A stretch of DNA of 43,059 nucleotides, from the NCBI GenBank assembly GCA_017545185.1, contig JAFWQJ010000044.1, positions 1-43,059 on the forward strand, given 5' to 3'. Origin of the DNA: Oscillospiraceae bacterium (lineage in GTDB: Bacteria > Bacillota > Clostridia > Oscillospirales > Ruminococcaceae). The position numbers and the translations under genes are program-made. Positions 33,769 to 39,646 of this stretch are shown here, piece by piece (position 1 is the first letter of the stretch; each line of letters starts with the position of its first letter). A model generated the notes under the pieces. That model searched no databases. It was given only the letters and a program-made list of their open reading frames with translations, and was not told the origin of the DNA.

Positions 33769-33928
33769 ATGCCCGCGGCAAGCTTCAGCACTGGGAGCAG
33801 TAACGCCAAAGAAGCCGCTTTAGCGGCGTGCAGGAGAGAATGTTGGGAGAACTTCGCCAACCGCCCCCGAAGGGAAATGCCAGCGGGCGCTGCCCGCCCG
33901 GAGGGAAACGCCCGCGGGGGCTCCGCGC
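33769..33928 (-). repeat. Dispersed repeat family, copy B (longest)
   Basis: About 160 bp, read on the minus strand: GAGCCCCCGCGGGCG, TTTCCCTCCGGGCGGGCAG, CGCCCGCTGGCATTTCCC, GGCGAAGTTCTCCCAAC, then the hairpin GCCGCTAAAGCGGC and GGCTTCTTTGGCGTTACTG, CTCCCAGTGCTGAAGC. Opposite in orientation to copy A. It includes the extra outer block shared with the fragment at 28591-28640. Confidence 0.85.
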
Positions 33929-33963
33929 AAAAAACCGCCGCTCTCCTTACGGAAAGCGGCGGT
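33929..33963 (-). terminator. Terminator of rpsT
   Basis: On the minus strand ACCGCCGCT (33955-33963) pairs with AGCGGCGGT (33934-33942) and is followed by a T-run (33929-33934). Confidence 0.9.
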
Positions 33964-33987
33964 ATTTCATAAGATTGTCGGTCTGAA

Positions 33988-34260
33988 TCAGCTTGCCTTG
34001 TTCAGAAGCTTCATCAGCTGAGACTTCTTTCTTGCGGCATTGTTCTTGTGCAGGATGCCCTTTGCACATGCCTGATCCACGCGCTTGATCGCGTAGCGGA
34101 TCACGGTCTCGCGGTCAGTGCCGCCGACGTATGCCTTCTTGATCGCGGTCTTCAGTGCGGACTTGGTTGCCTTGTTCCGCGCTGCACGGATCTTGTTGGT
34201 CTTGTCTCTCTTTTCCGGTGTCGGGCGCTTCTTCGGCCCAGCGTTCTTTGCAGCTGCCAT
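33988..34260 (-). CDS. rpsT: 30S ribosomal protein S20
   Basis: The 90-residue, strongly basic, all-helical protein has the S20 features: KKRPTPEKRDKTNKIRAARN near the N-terminus, ALKTAIKKAY, and GILHKNNAARKKSQLMKLLN at the C-terminus. It binds 16S rRNA early in 30S assembly. The ATG at 34260 follows AAAGGAG. An upstream in-frame ATG would add 25 residues not found in S20. It is divergent from gpr, the neighbour it commonly has in spore-forming Firmicutes. The promoter at 34413-34441 leaves a leader of about 145 bases, where S20 autoregulation could act (inference). Confidence 0.97.
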   Translation of the reverse strand: MAAAKNAGPKKRPTPEKRDKTNKIRAARNKATKSALKTAIKKAYVGGTDRETVIRYAIKRVDQACAKGILHKNNAARKKSQLMKLLNKAS

Positions 34261-34412
34261 TGTCTGGTACTCCTTTTCTTGTCTGCCAATTTGCAGAATT
34301 TCTGAATAATTCTTGGAAAGCGGCACACAGTACATACAGAATGATTATGGCGGGATCATTCTGCCAGCGCGGGTGGGGACCGCTTGCGTTCCATGCTGCC
34401 AAACCAACTATT

Positions 34413-34441
34413 ATTATATCAGGTTCGGCAGAAAAATGCAA
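34413..34441 (-). promoter_or_regulatory. Promoter of rpsT
   Basis: On the minus strand TTGCAT (34436-34441) and TATAAT (34413-34418) have 17-bp spacing. No sigma-A promoter is seen for gpr in the facing direction. Confidence 0.78.
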
Positions 34442-34522
34442 TAGGGCAATCTGCGGAATTTACGCTGATTTCGGCATTGCGTTTCGGCGGAATGCACAAC
34501 TCCCGCGCTTCGGAGGTACAAT

Positions 34523-35392
34523 ATGCAGCAGCAGACAGCGTTCAGCCGCACCGATCTTGCGGTCGAGCAGACAAATACAGCGGAATCGTATCCCGGCATC
34601 ACGGTCAGAGAGCGGGGCAGTGCCTTCCGGATCACGGATATCACGATCGACTCCGACGACCACGGCAAAGTGATCGGGCGGGGGAAGGGGCGGTATCTGA
34701 CGCTGGAAACCGCAGACCTGCACCATGCGACGCCGCAGCTCCGTGAACAGGCCGCCGAGCTCGCGGATGAACTGCGGCAGTTTATCCCGGAGGGGGCGGT
34801 GCTGGTCGCGGGGCTCGGCAATGCGGACATCACGCCGGACGCGATCGGCCCGGAGACGGCAGGGCGCGTCCTTGCGACAAGGCATCTGCGGCGGGAACTC
34901 ACGGACAATGCGCCGGACACCGCCTTTCTGCGCGGACTGCGGCAGGTCAGCGTCCTCGCGAACGGCGTGCTCGGTCAGACCGGCATTGAGACCGCCGAGC
35001 TGATCGCGGCGCTCCGGCAGACCGTTGACCCCGCCTGCGTCATCGCGATCGACGCGCTCGCCTGCTCCGATCTGCGGCGGCTCGGCACGACCGTGCAGAT
35101 CTCCGATGCAGGTATTTCCCCGGGCAGCGGCGTACAAAACCGCCGTGCGGAGTTAAGTCAGCGGACGCTCGGCGTTCCGGTGATCGCGGTCGGCGTCCCG
35201 ACGGTCGTCGATCTGCATACGGTCGTCACACAGGCAGCGGACGGTCATGCCGGTCTGCAGCATGTCCCGAACATGATGGTCACGCCGCGGAATATTGATG
35301 AGCTGCTGCACCATGCGGCGCGGCTGCTCGCACTGTCCCTGAATCTCGCGCTGCATCCGCAGTTCAGCTTTGAGGATGCGGAAGCGCTCTGA
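34523..35392 (+). CDS. gpr: Germination protease GPR
   Basis: GPR degrades small acid-soluble spore proteins during germination. The 289-residue sequence carries the family motifs FSRTDLAVE at the N-terminus, AGLGNADITPDAIGPE (Asp106), VLATRHLRREL, NGVLGQTGIETAE, AIDALACSDLRRLGTTVQI (Asp177) and GISPGSGVQNRR. The motif VIAVGVPTVVDLHT also lies in the second half. The two Asp residues correspond to those proposed as active-site residues in Bacillus GPR. The protein is somewhat shorter than Bacillus GPR (about 370). ATG at 34523 has GGAGGT upstream. It is followed closely by DUF421 and DUF4363 genes, a typical sporulation-lineage order. A forespore sigma-G promoter would be expected, but none is clear. 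Confidence 0.94.
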   Translation: MQQQTAFSRTDLAVEQTNTAESYPGITVRERGSAFRITDITIDSDDHGKVIGRGKGRYLTLETADLHHATPQLREQAAELADELRQFIPEGAVLVAGLGNADITPDAIGPETAGRVLATRHLRRELTDNAPDTAFLRGLRQVSVLANGVLGQTGIETAELIAALRQTVDPACVIAIDALACSDLRRLGTTVQISDAGISPGSGVQNRRAELSQRTLGVPVIAVGVPTVVDLHTVVTQAADGHAGLQHVPNMMVTPRNIDELLHHAARLLALSLNLALHPQFSFEDAEAL

Positions 35393-35410
35393 ACCCGAAA
35401 GGAGTATGCC

Positions 35411-36088
35411 ATGCTTGTCAGCTTTCTGCGCGTGCTGATCCTGTACCCGGTCGTCGTATTCGGGATCCGGCTCATGGGCAAACGGCAGCTCGGGGAGCTG
35501 CAGCCGACGGAGCTGGTCGTCACGATCCTGATCTCCAATATCGCAACGCTGCCGCTTGAGGATCAGAATCTCCCGCTGCTGATGAGCATTGTGCCGATGC
35601 TGCTGCTCGTCTGCTTCGAGGTGCTGCTCTCGTGGGGCGTGCTGAAAAGCCGGCGGCTCCGGCATCTGCTTTCGGGCGCGCCGCAGGTCATTATCCGCAG
35701 GGGAAAGATCGACCGGGAGACCATGCAGGCACTCCGCTTTTCGCTCGACGACCTGATGACCGCCCTGCGCGGCAGCGGCGTCTTTGATATCACCGAGGTG
35801 CAGCTTGCGGTCGTTGAGACGAACGGCAAGGTCTCGGTCTATCAGAAGGCGCCCGCCCGTCCGGTGACCTGTGCCGATCTGCAGCTGAGGCCGGACATAA
35901 AAGACCCGCCGGAGGTGCTGATCGCGGACGGCTGCATCAGCAGAGAGGGCATGGCTGCGGCAGGCTGGACGGATGCCCGTCTGCAGAATATCCTGCGGCA
36001 GAAGCAGCTTTCTGCGGAGCAGGTCTATCTGCTGACGGCGGATGCGGCGGGGCTGCGCTGTCTCATCAAAAAGGAGGCTTCTGCATGA
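35411..36088 (+). CDS. DUF421/YetF-family membrane protein
   Basis: The 225-residue protein has three N-terminal membrane helices (about 5-70) with the family motif RLMGKRQLGELQPTELVV. A cytoplasmic YetF-type alpha-beta domain follows (RRGKIDRETMQALRFSLDDLM, SGVFDITEVQLAVVETNGKVSV). Family members in Bacilli and Clostridia are often linked to spore membranes, though the function is not established. ATG at 35411 follows AAAGGAG, 18 bases after gpr, and its stop overlaps the next start (ATGA). Confidence 0.9.
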   Translation: MLVSFLRVLILYPVVVFGIRLMGKRQLGELQPTELVVTILISNIATLPLEDQNLPLLMSIVPMLLLVCFEVLLSWGVLKSRRLRHLLSGAPQVIIRRGKIDRETMQALRFSLDDLMTALRGSGVFDITEVQLAVVETNGKVSVYQKAPARPVTCADLQLRPDIKDPPEVLIADGCISREGMAAAGWTDARLQNILRQKQLSAEQVYLLTADAAGLRCLIKKEASA

Positions 36089-36447
36089 AGAACAAACGGA
36101 TCCGCACGGCGGCTGCGGTGCTAGGCGGCATCATTCTGCTGATGACCGGCTCCGTCATCACCGTGCGGCATTGCTGCGGCAGGCTGCTCCGGCAGACCGG
36201 AAAGATCCTCGACGCGATCGGTACGGAGCAGGCCGCCGCGGAGATCGAGGCACTGGAGGCGGACTGGCGGCGGTACAGCATCCCGCTGCATCTGTTCGTC
36301 CCGAATCAGCCGCTGACCGACCTGAACAAGACGGTTTTCCGTCTGCAGGCGATGAACGCCGACGGCTGCGACGATCTGCGCGCAGAGCTCTGCGCCGTCA
36401 GAGCCGACCTCGAATGGATCCGCGGTCAGGAGCTGTCTTTATTTTAA
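36085..36447 (+). CDS. DUF4363-family protein
   Basis: The 120-residue protein has one N-terminal membrane helix (about 8-27) and a helical, charged remainder (residues 30-120) containing WRRYSIPLHLFVPNQPLTDLNK. This matches the DUF4363 family, usually encoded directly after a DUF421 gene. ATGA overlap with the DUF421 gene indicates coupled translation, so the two probably act together in the same membrane. Function unknown. Confidence 0.82.
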   Translation: MKNKRIRTAAAVLGGIILLMTGSVITVRHCCGRLLRQTGKILDAIGTEQAAAEIEALEADWRRYSIPLHLFVPNQPLTDLNKTVFRLQAMNADGCDDLRAELCAVRADLEWIRGQELSLF

Positions 36448-36488
36448 GAGATCGCTGCGGCGGACTGCGCGGCGCATCCAATACAACA

Positions 36489-36527
36489 AAAGCCAAGCCG
36501 CTGAATGAACATCAGTGACTTGGCTTT
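36489..36527. terminator. Bidirectional terminator
   Basis: AAAGCCAAG (36489-36497) pairs with CTTGGCTTT (36519-36527). It lies between the convergent DUF4363 gene and the small membrane gene. Confidence 0.78.
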
Positions 36528-36549
36528 CTGTATTCGTGTTTTGCCGGAT

Positions 36550-36933
36550 TCAGTAGGATTCTGTGCGCGCAAGATAGGTGAATACGCCGTAGAATGCGGT
36601 TTCGACCAGCGGGATGAACACATTGCTCCCTGCCCGGATCGAGGACAGCAGCGAACCGATCATGATGAGCAGGCTGATCATACTGAGCCGCTTGCAGCGG
36701 TAGGGGTCGCTGTCCAGCCCCGCCTTGCCCGCGAAGATCGAGATCAGCCCGGCGGCAGCGGGGAATGCCAGAATGAGCGCCGCAATCAGCGTGATGCCGC
36801 CCTTCATCGTCTGATCCATACCGCTTGTCGCAAAGGATGCGATCAGAAAGATGATCAGGCAGGCCAGACAGTTCAGTCCGCCGATGACGATTGCAGCGAT
36901 GCAGCAGCCTTTGAAAATCTTGTAAGTATCCAT
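36550..36933 (-). CDS. Small four-helix membrane protein
   Basis: The 127-residue protein has four hydrophobic helices (about 11-34, 46-69, 82-98 and 104-120) with a short basic loop (DPYRCKR) after the second. The ATG at 36933 has AGGAGGT five bases upstream, and a full consensus promoter lies just behind it. It does not belong to a family I recognise. It is monocistronic and divergent from mnmA. Confidence 0.82.
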   Translation of the reverse strand: MDTYKIFKGCCIAAIVIGGLNCLACLIIFLIASFATSGMDQTMKGGITLIAALILAFPAAAGLISIFAGKAGLDSDPYRCKRLSMISLLIMIGSLLSSIRAGSNVFIPLVETAFYGVFTYLARTESY

Positions 36934-36962
36934 GATGTACCTCCTGATGTAAATTTTCTAAT

Positions 36963-36991
36963 ATTATACACGAAACTGCGGCAATTGTCAA
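36963..36991 (-). promoter_or_regulatory. Consensus promoter of the four-helix protein gene
   Basis: On the minus strand TTGACA (36986-36991) and TATAAT (36963-36968) with 17-bp spacing, back to back with the mnmA promoter. Confidence 0.9.
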
Positions 36992-37009
36992 GAGCCTGCG
37001 GCGATTTCA

Positions 37010-37038
37010 TTGACACGCGGGCATATCCGTGCTATAAT
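37010..37038 (+). promoter_or_regulatory. Consensus promoter of mnmA
   Basis: TTGACA (37010-37015) and TATAAT (37033-37038) with 17-bp spacing. Confidence 0.92.
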
Positions 37039-37086
37039 GGGGATTACGAAGAAAACCGGCATTTCGGCAACGATAACGGAGGAACT

Positions 37087-38193
37087 ATGAAAAAAGCATT
37101 GATCGCCATGAGCGGCGGCGTGGATTCCAGCGTCGCGGCCTATCTGACGATGCAGGCGGGCTATGACTGCATCGGCTGCACGATGCGGCTGCACGGGGAG
37201 AGCGGTCTGCCGGACGACACCGCGGATGCGCGCGCCGTCGCGGAGCGTCTGGGGATCCCGTTCCGCGTGTTTGACCTGACGGCGCTGTTCAAAGAAAAGG
37301 TCATCGGCAGCTTTGTGGACTGCTATCTCTGCGGCAAAACGCCGAACCCCTGCATCGAATGCAACCGGCATCTGAAATTTGCGAAGCTGCTGGAATTTGC
37401 CGCGGAGCTCGGCTGTGAGAAGCTCGTGACCGGCCATTATGCACAGGTCATTGAAACGCCGCAGGGCTTCCGGCTGAAGCGCGGCGCAGACCCCGGAAAG
37501 GATCAGAGCTACGTGCTTTATATGCTGACGGCGGAGCAGCTTTCTCATGTGCTGCTGCCGCTCGGCGGACTGACCAAGCCGGAGGTGCGCGCGATCGCGG
37601 AGGCGCAGGGCTTTGTCACGGCGCACAAGCAGGAATCGCAGGATATCTGCTTTGTGCCGGACGGCGACTATGCGCGCATTGTGGAGCGGGAAAGCGGCGT
37701 GAAGCCGGTGCCCGGTGATTTTGTCGATCTGCAGGGCCATGTGCTCGGGCAGCATCAGGGGCTGATCCATTATACGGTCGGGCAGCGGCGCGGTCTGGGC
37801 ATCGCGGTCGGGAAGCCTGCTTATGTCTGCGGACTGGATGTGCCGGGCAACCGCGTCGTGATCGGGGACAATGCCGATCTGTTTACCGATACCTGCAGAC
37901 TGGAGCGCATGAGCTGGACGGCGGGCGATCCCCCGAAAGAGCCCGTTCGCTGTACGGCGAAGATCCGCTACCGGCACCCGGCGCAGCCTGCTTTGCTGAC
38001 GTTCACCGGTACGGATACGGCAATTCTGCGGTTTGACGCGCCGCAGCGTGCGATCACCCCGGGGCAGGCGGCCGTCTGCTATGACGGAGACACTGTATTG
38101 GGCGGCGGGTCGATCGCGGGGCAGCCCCCGCTGGCGATTCCCTCCGGGAGCGATGAGCGAAGCTCGCCCAATAATCTGAACACACGCCGCTAA
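37087..38193 (+). CDS. mnmA: tRNA-specific 2-thiouridylase with repeat-derived C-terminus
   Basis: MnmA adds sulfur to wobble U34 of tRNAs for Lys, Glu and Gln. The 368-residue protein has the PP-loop MSGGVDSSVAA (residues 8-18), the catalytic cysteine motif TPNPCIECNRHLKF, the TGHYA segment, GKDQSYVLYML, the second catalytic Cys in QESQDICFVPDGDY, and TVGQRRGLG. The family normally ends soon after a CLGGGxI-type motif; here VLGGGSI ends at residue 343. The last roughly 24 residues (345-368, beginning GQPPLAIPSGSDERSS) are encoded by dispersed repeat copy C, which also provides the TAA stop inside its GCCGCTAAAGCGGC palindrome. The core is intact, so it is probably functional. The ATG at 37087 follows GGAGG. 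Confidence 0.95.
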   Translation: MKKALIAMSGGVDSSVAAYLTMQAGYDCIGCTMRLHGESGLPDDTADARAVAERLGIPFRVFDLTALFKEKVIGSFVDCYLCGKTPNPCIECNRHLKFAKLLEFAAELGCEKLVTGHYAQVIETPQGFRLKRGADPGKDQSYVLYMLTAEQLSHVLLPLGGLTKPEVRAIAEAQGFVTAHKQESQDICFVPDGDYARIVERESGVKPVPGDFVDLQGHVLGQHQGLIHYTVGQRRGLGIAVGKPAYVCGLDVPGNRVVIGDNADLFTDTCRLERMSWTAGDPPKEPVRCTAKIRYRHPAQPALLTFTGTDTAILRFDAPQRAITPGQAAVCYDGDTVLGGGSIAGQPPLAIPSGSDERSSPNNLNTRR

Positions 38194-38240
38194 AGCGGCT
38201 TCTTTGGCTTTGCTGCTCCCAGCGCTGAAGCACGCCGAAA
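38119..38240 (+). repeat. Dispersed repeat family, copy C
   Basis: About 120 bp, same orientation as copy A: CAGCCCCCGCTGGCG, ATTCCCTCCGGGAGCGATG, GAGCGAAGCTCGCCCAAT, hairpin GCCGCTAAAGCGGC, GGCTTCTTTGGCTTTGCTG, CTCCCAGCGCTGAAGC. Its left two thirds lie inside the mnmA reading frame. Confidence 0.85.
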
Positions 38241-38261
38241 GCATACCTGTATTCTTTATTT

Positions 38262-38338
38262 TAGTGAAGAGTGAATAACGAATAATGAATAGTGTATCGG
38301 TCTTTCACTATTCACTCCTCGCTTTTCACCATTCACTA
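38262..38338. repeat. 77-bp imperfect inverted repeat (MITE-like)
   Basis: Two 33-base arms (38262-38294 and 38306-38338) match at 26 of 33 positions when one is reverse-complemented. Both outer ends read TAGTGAA and both inner ends TGAATAGTG; the loop is 11 bases. It is AT-rich, unlike its surroundings, and has no T-run. It lies just downstream of repeat copy C and upstream of the methyltransferase gene. Confidence 0.8.
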
Positions 38339-38375
38339 TATTATATATGGTATAACCGGAACGGAGATGAAACAA

Positions 38376-38996
38376 ATGCAGAACCCGTGGGAGACGATCG
38401 CGCTCCCGGATTACGAAAACCACATGAAGCTGGATTCCGTCCGGCAGCTGCAGGCACTGAACCGCATGATGCAGGCGCAGCTTGCCGCTTATCCGGCGGA
38501 ATCCGTTATGATCCTCGGCATTGCGGGCGGAAACGGTCTGGAGCATATCCGGCCGGAACAGAAAACGGTGTATGCCGTTGATATCAACGGGGCGTATCTG
38601 CGCGCCGCGGCGGAGCGGTATCCGGCGCTTGCCGGCAGACTGCGCTGTCTGCAGCTTGACCTGATAACGGAGGCGGAGAAGCTTCCGCAGGCAGAGCTGC
38701 TGCTCGCCGACCTCCTGATCGAATATATCGGATACGGCGCATTTCAGCGCGCCGTTCAGCAGGCAGCGCCGGAATATGTCTCCTGCGTCATCCAGATCAA
38801 CGAAGATGCGGCGGAATGGGTTTCCGATTCTCCGTATCTCCATGTGTTTGACGGGCTGGATGCGGTGCATCATCTGATCGCGGAGCAGCCGCTGACGGAT
38901 GCCATGCGGGAGATCGGATATACCGGCACATTCCGGGGATCCGAAGCGCTGCCGAACGGAAAATCTCTGCTCCGGCTGGATTTTCAGAGACGCTGA
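38376..38996 (+). CDS. Putative class I SAM-dependent methyltransferase
   Basis: The 206-residue protein has a nucleotide-binding-like motif I (VMILGIAGGNGLEHI, about residues 42-56), an acidic strand end VYAVDIN (motif II) and LQLDLIT (motif III). This is the pattern of Rossmann-fold methyltransferases. The C-terminal half lacks recognisable substrate motifs, so the target is unknown. The ATG at 38376 lies nine bases after GGAG; an ATG at 38367 is too close to it. The stop codon lies inside the terminator stem. It is monocistronic. Confidence 0.75.
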   Translation: MQNPWETIALPDYENHMKLDSVRQLQALNRMMQAQLAAYPAESVMILGIAGGNGLEHIRPEQKTVYAVDINGAYLRAAAERYPALAGRLRCLQLDLITEAEKLPQAELLLADLLIEYIGYGAFQRAVQQAAPEYVSCVIQINEDAAEWVSDSPYLHVFDGLDAVHHLIAEQPLTDAMREIGYTGTFRGSEALPNGKSLLRLDFQRR

Positions 38997-39008
38997 AAAA
39001 ATTTTTTT
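38981..39008 (+). terminator. Terminator overlapping a stop codon
   Basis: TTTTCAG (38981-38987) pairs with CTGAAAA (38993-38999), followed by AATTTTTTT. The TGA of the methyltransferase gene is within the second arm. Confidence 0.8.
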
Positions 39009-39027
39009 CATGACAATATATTTTTTT

Positions 39028-39053
39028 GCAACCTCGCAGCGGCAAACGCTGTC
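39028..39053 (+). promoter_or_regulatory. ECF-type promoter of the sigma/PASTA operon
   Basis: GCAACC (39028-39033), preceded by a run of seven T, is followed after 16 bases by TGTC (39050-39053). This fits the (G/T)(G/C)AACC-N16-CGTC pattern of ECF sigma factors. A sigma-A reading (TTGCAA to CATAAT) would need a 21-bp spacer. It suggests autoregulation of the downstream sigma gene. Confidence 0.6.
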
Positions 39054-39088
39054 ATAATAGGCAGAGGAACATGAAAGGCGGTGAAACC

Positions 39089-39646
39089 GTGAATGATGAA
39101 AAGCTGATCGGATTGTTTGAAACCCGCAGTGAGCGGGGCATCGAGGAGGCGAACCGTGCGTACGGCGGCCTTTGCCGGTCGATTGCAATGCATATTCTTT
39201 CAGACAGCCGGGATGCAGAGGAATGCGTGAATGACGCGCTGCTGCATGTGTGGAATGCGATCCCGCCGCAGAAACCGCAGAAATTCTCCGCATTTTTTGC
39301 ATCAGTCACGCGCAATCTTGCACTGAACCGCTATGCGGCAAACCGCGCACAGCGGCGCGGCGGCGGACAGGTGCCGCTGGTGCTCGAGGAGCTTTCCGAG
39401 TGCATTTCCGCACCGGAGAGCACGGAGCAGGTGCTTGACCGCATGGCACTGCATGATACGCTGGAAGCGTTCCTCAAAAGTCTGCCTCCGAAGCACAGCA
39501 AGGTTTTTATGCGGCGGTATTTTTCCATGATGCCCGTCGCGGATATTGCCGCAGAGCTGAATATGCGTGAAAGCACAGTCAAGAGCATCCTGCGCAGGAC
39601 GAGAGCCAAGCTGCACGAACAACTTGAAAAGGAGGAGCTGCTATGA
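39089..39646 (+). CDS. ECF-family RNA polymerase sigma factor
   Basis: The 185-residue protein has sigma region 2 (about 25-85: YGGLCRSIAMHILSDSRDAEE, CVNDALLHVWNAIPP, FFASVTRNLALNRY) and region 4 (about 120-180: LKSLPPKHSKVFMRRYF, ADIAAELNMRESTVKSILRR). There is no region 3, as expected of ECF sigmas. The GTG at 39089 lies five bases after AAAGGCGGTG; the ATG at 39071 would place that ribosome site inside the gene. Its stop overlaps the start of the PASTA gene (ATGA), the usual sigma/anti-sigma arrangement, and an ECF-type promoter precedes it. Confidence 0.92.
   Translation: MNDEKLIGLFETRSERGIEEANRAYGGLCRSIAMHILSDSRDAEECVNDALLHVWNAIPPQKPQKFSAFFASVTRNLALNRYAANRAQRRGGGQVPLVLEELSECISAPESTEQVLDRMALHDTLEAFLKSLPPKHSKVFMRRYFSMMPVADIAAELNMRESTVKSILRRTRAKLHEQLEKEELL

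Noticed and set aside
32931-33928. CRISPR array or att sites around the second YezG-like gene
   Set aside because: The repeats are 120-160 bp, only two, inverted and imperfect. There is no short regular repeat-spacer pattern, integrase or tRNA gene.
38981-39008. Frameshift or readthrough at the end of the methyltransferase gene
   Set aside because: The stop codon inside a hairpin is simply a terminator overlapping the gene end; no downstream frame continues the protein.
39026-39058. Sigma-A promoter TTGCAA/CATAAT for the ECF gene
   Set aside because: The spacer would be 21 bp, too long; the ECF-type reading with 16 bp fits better.
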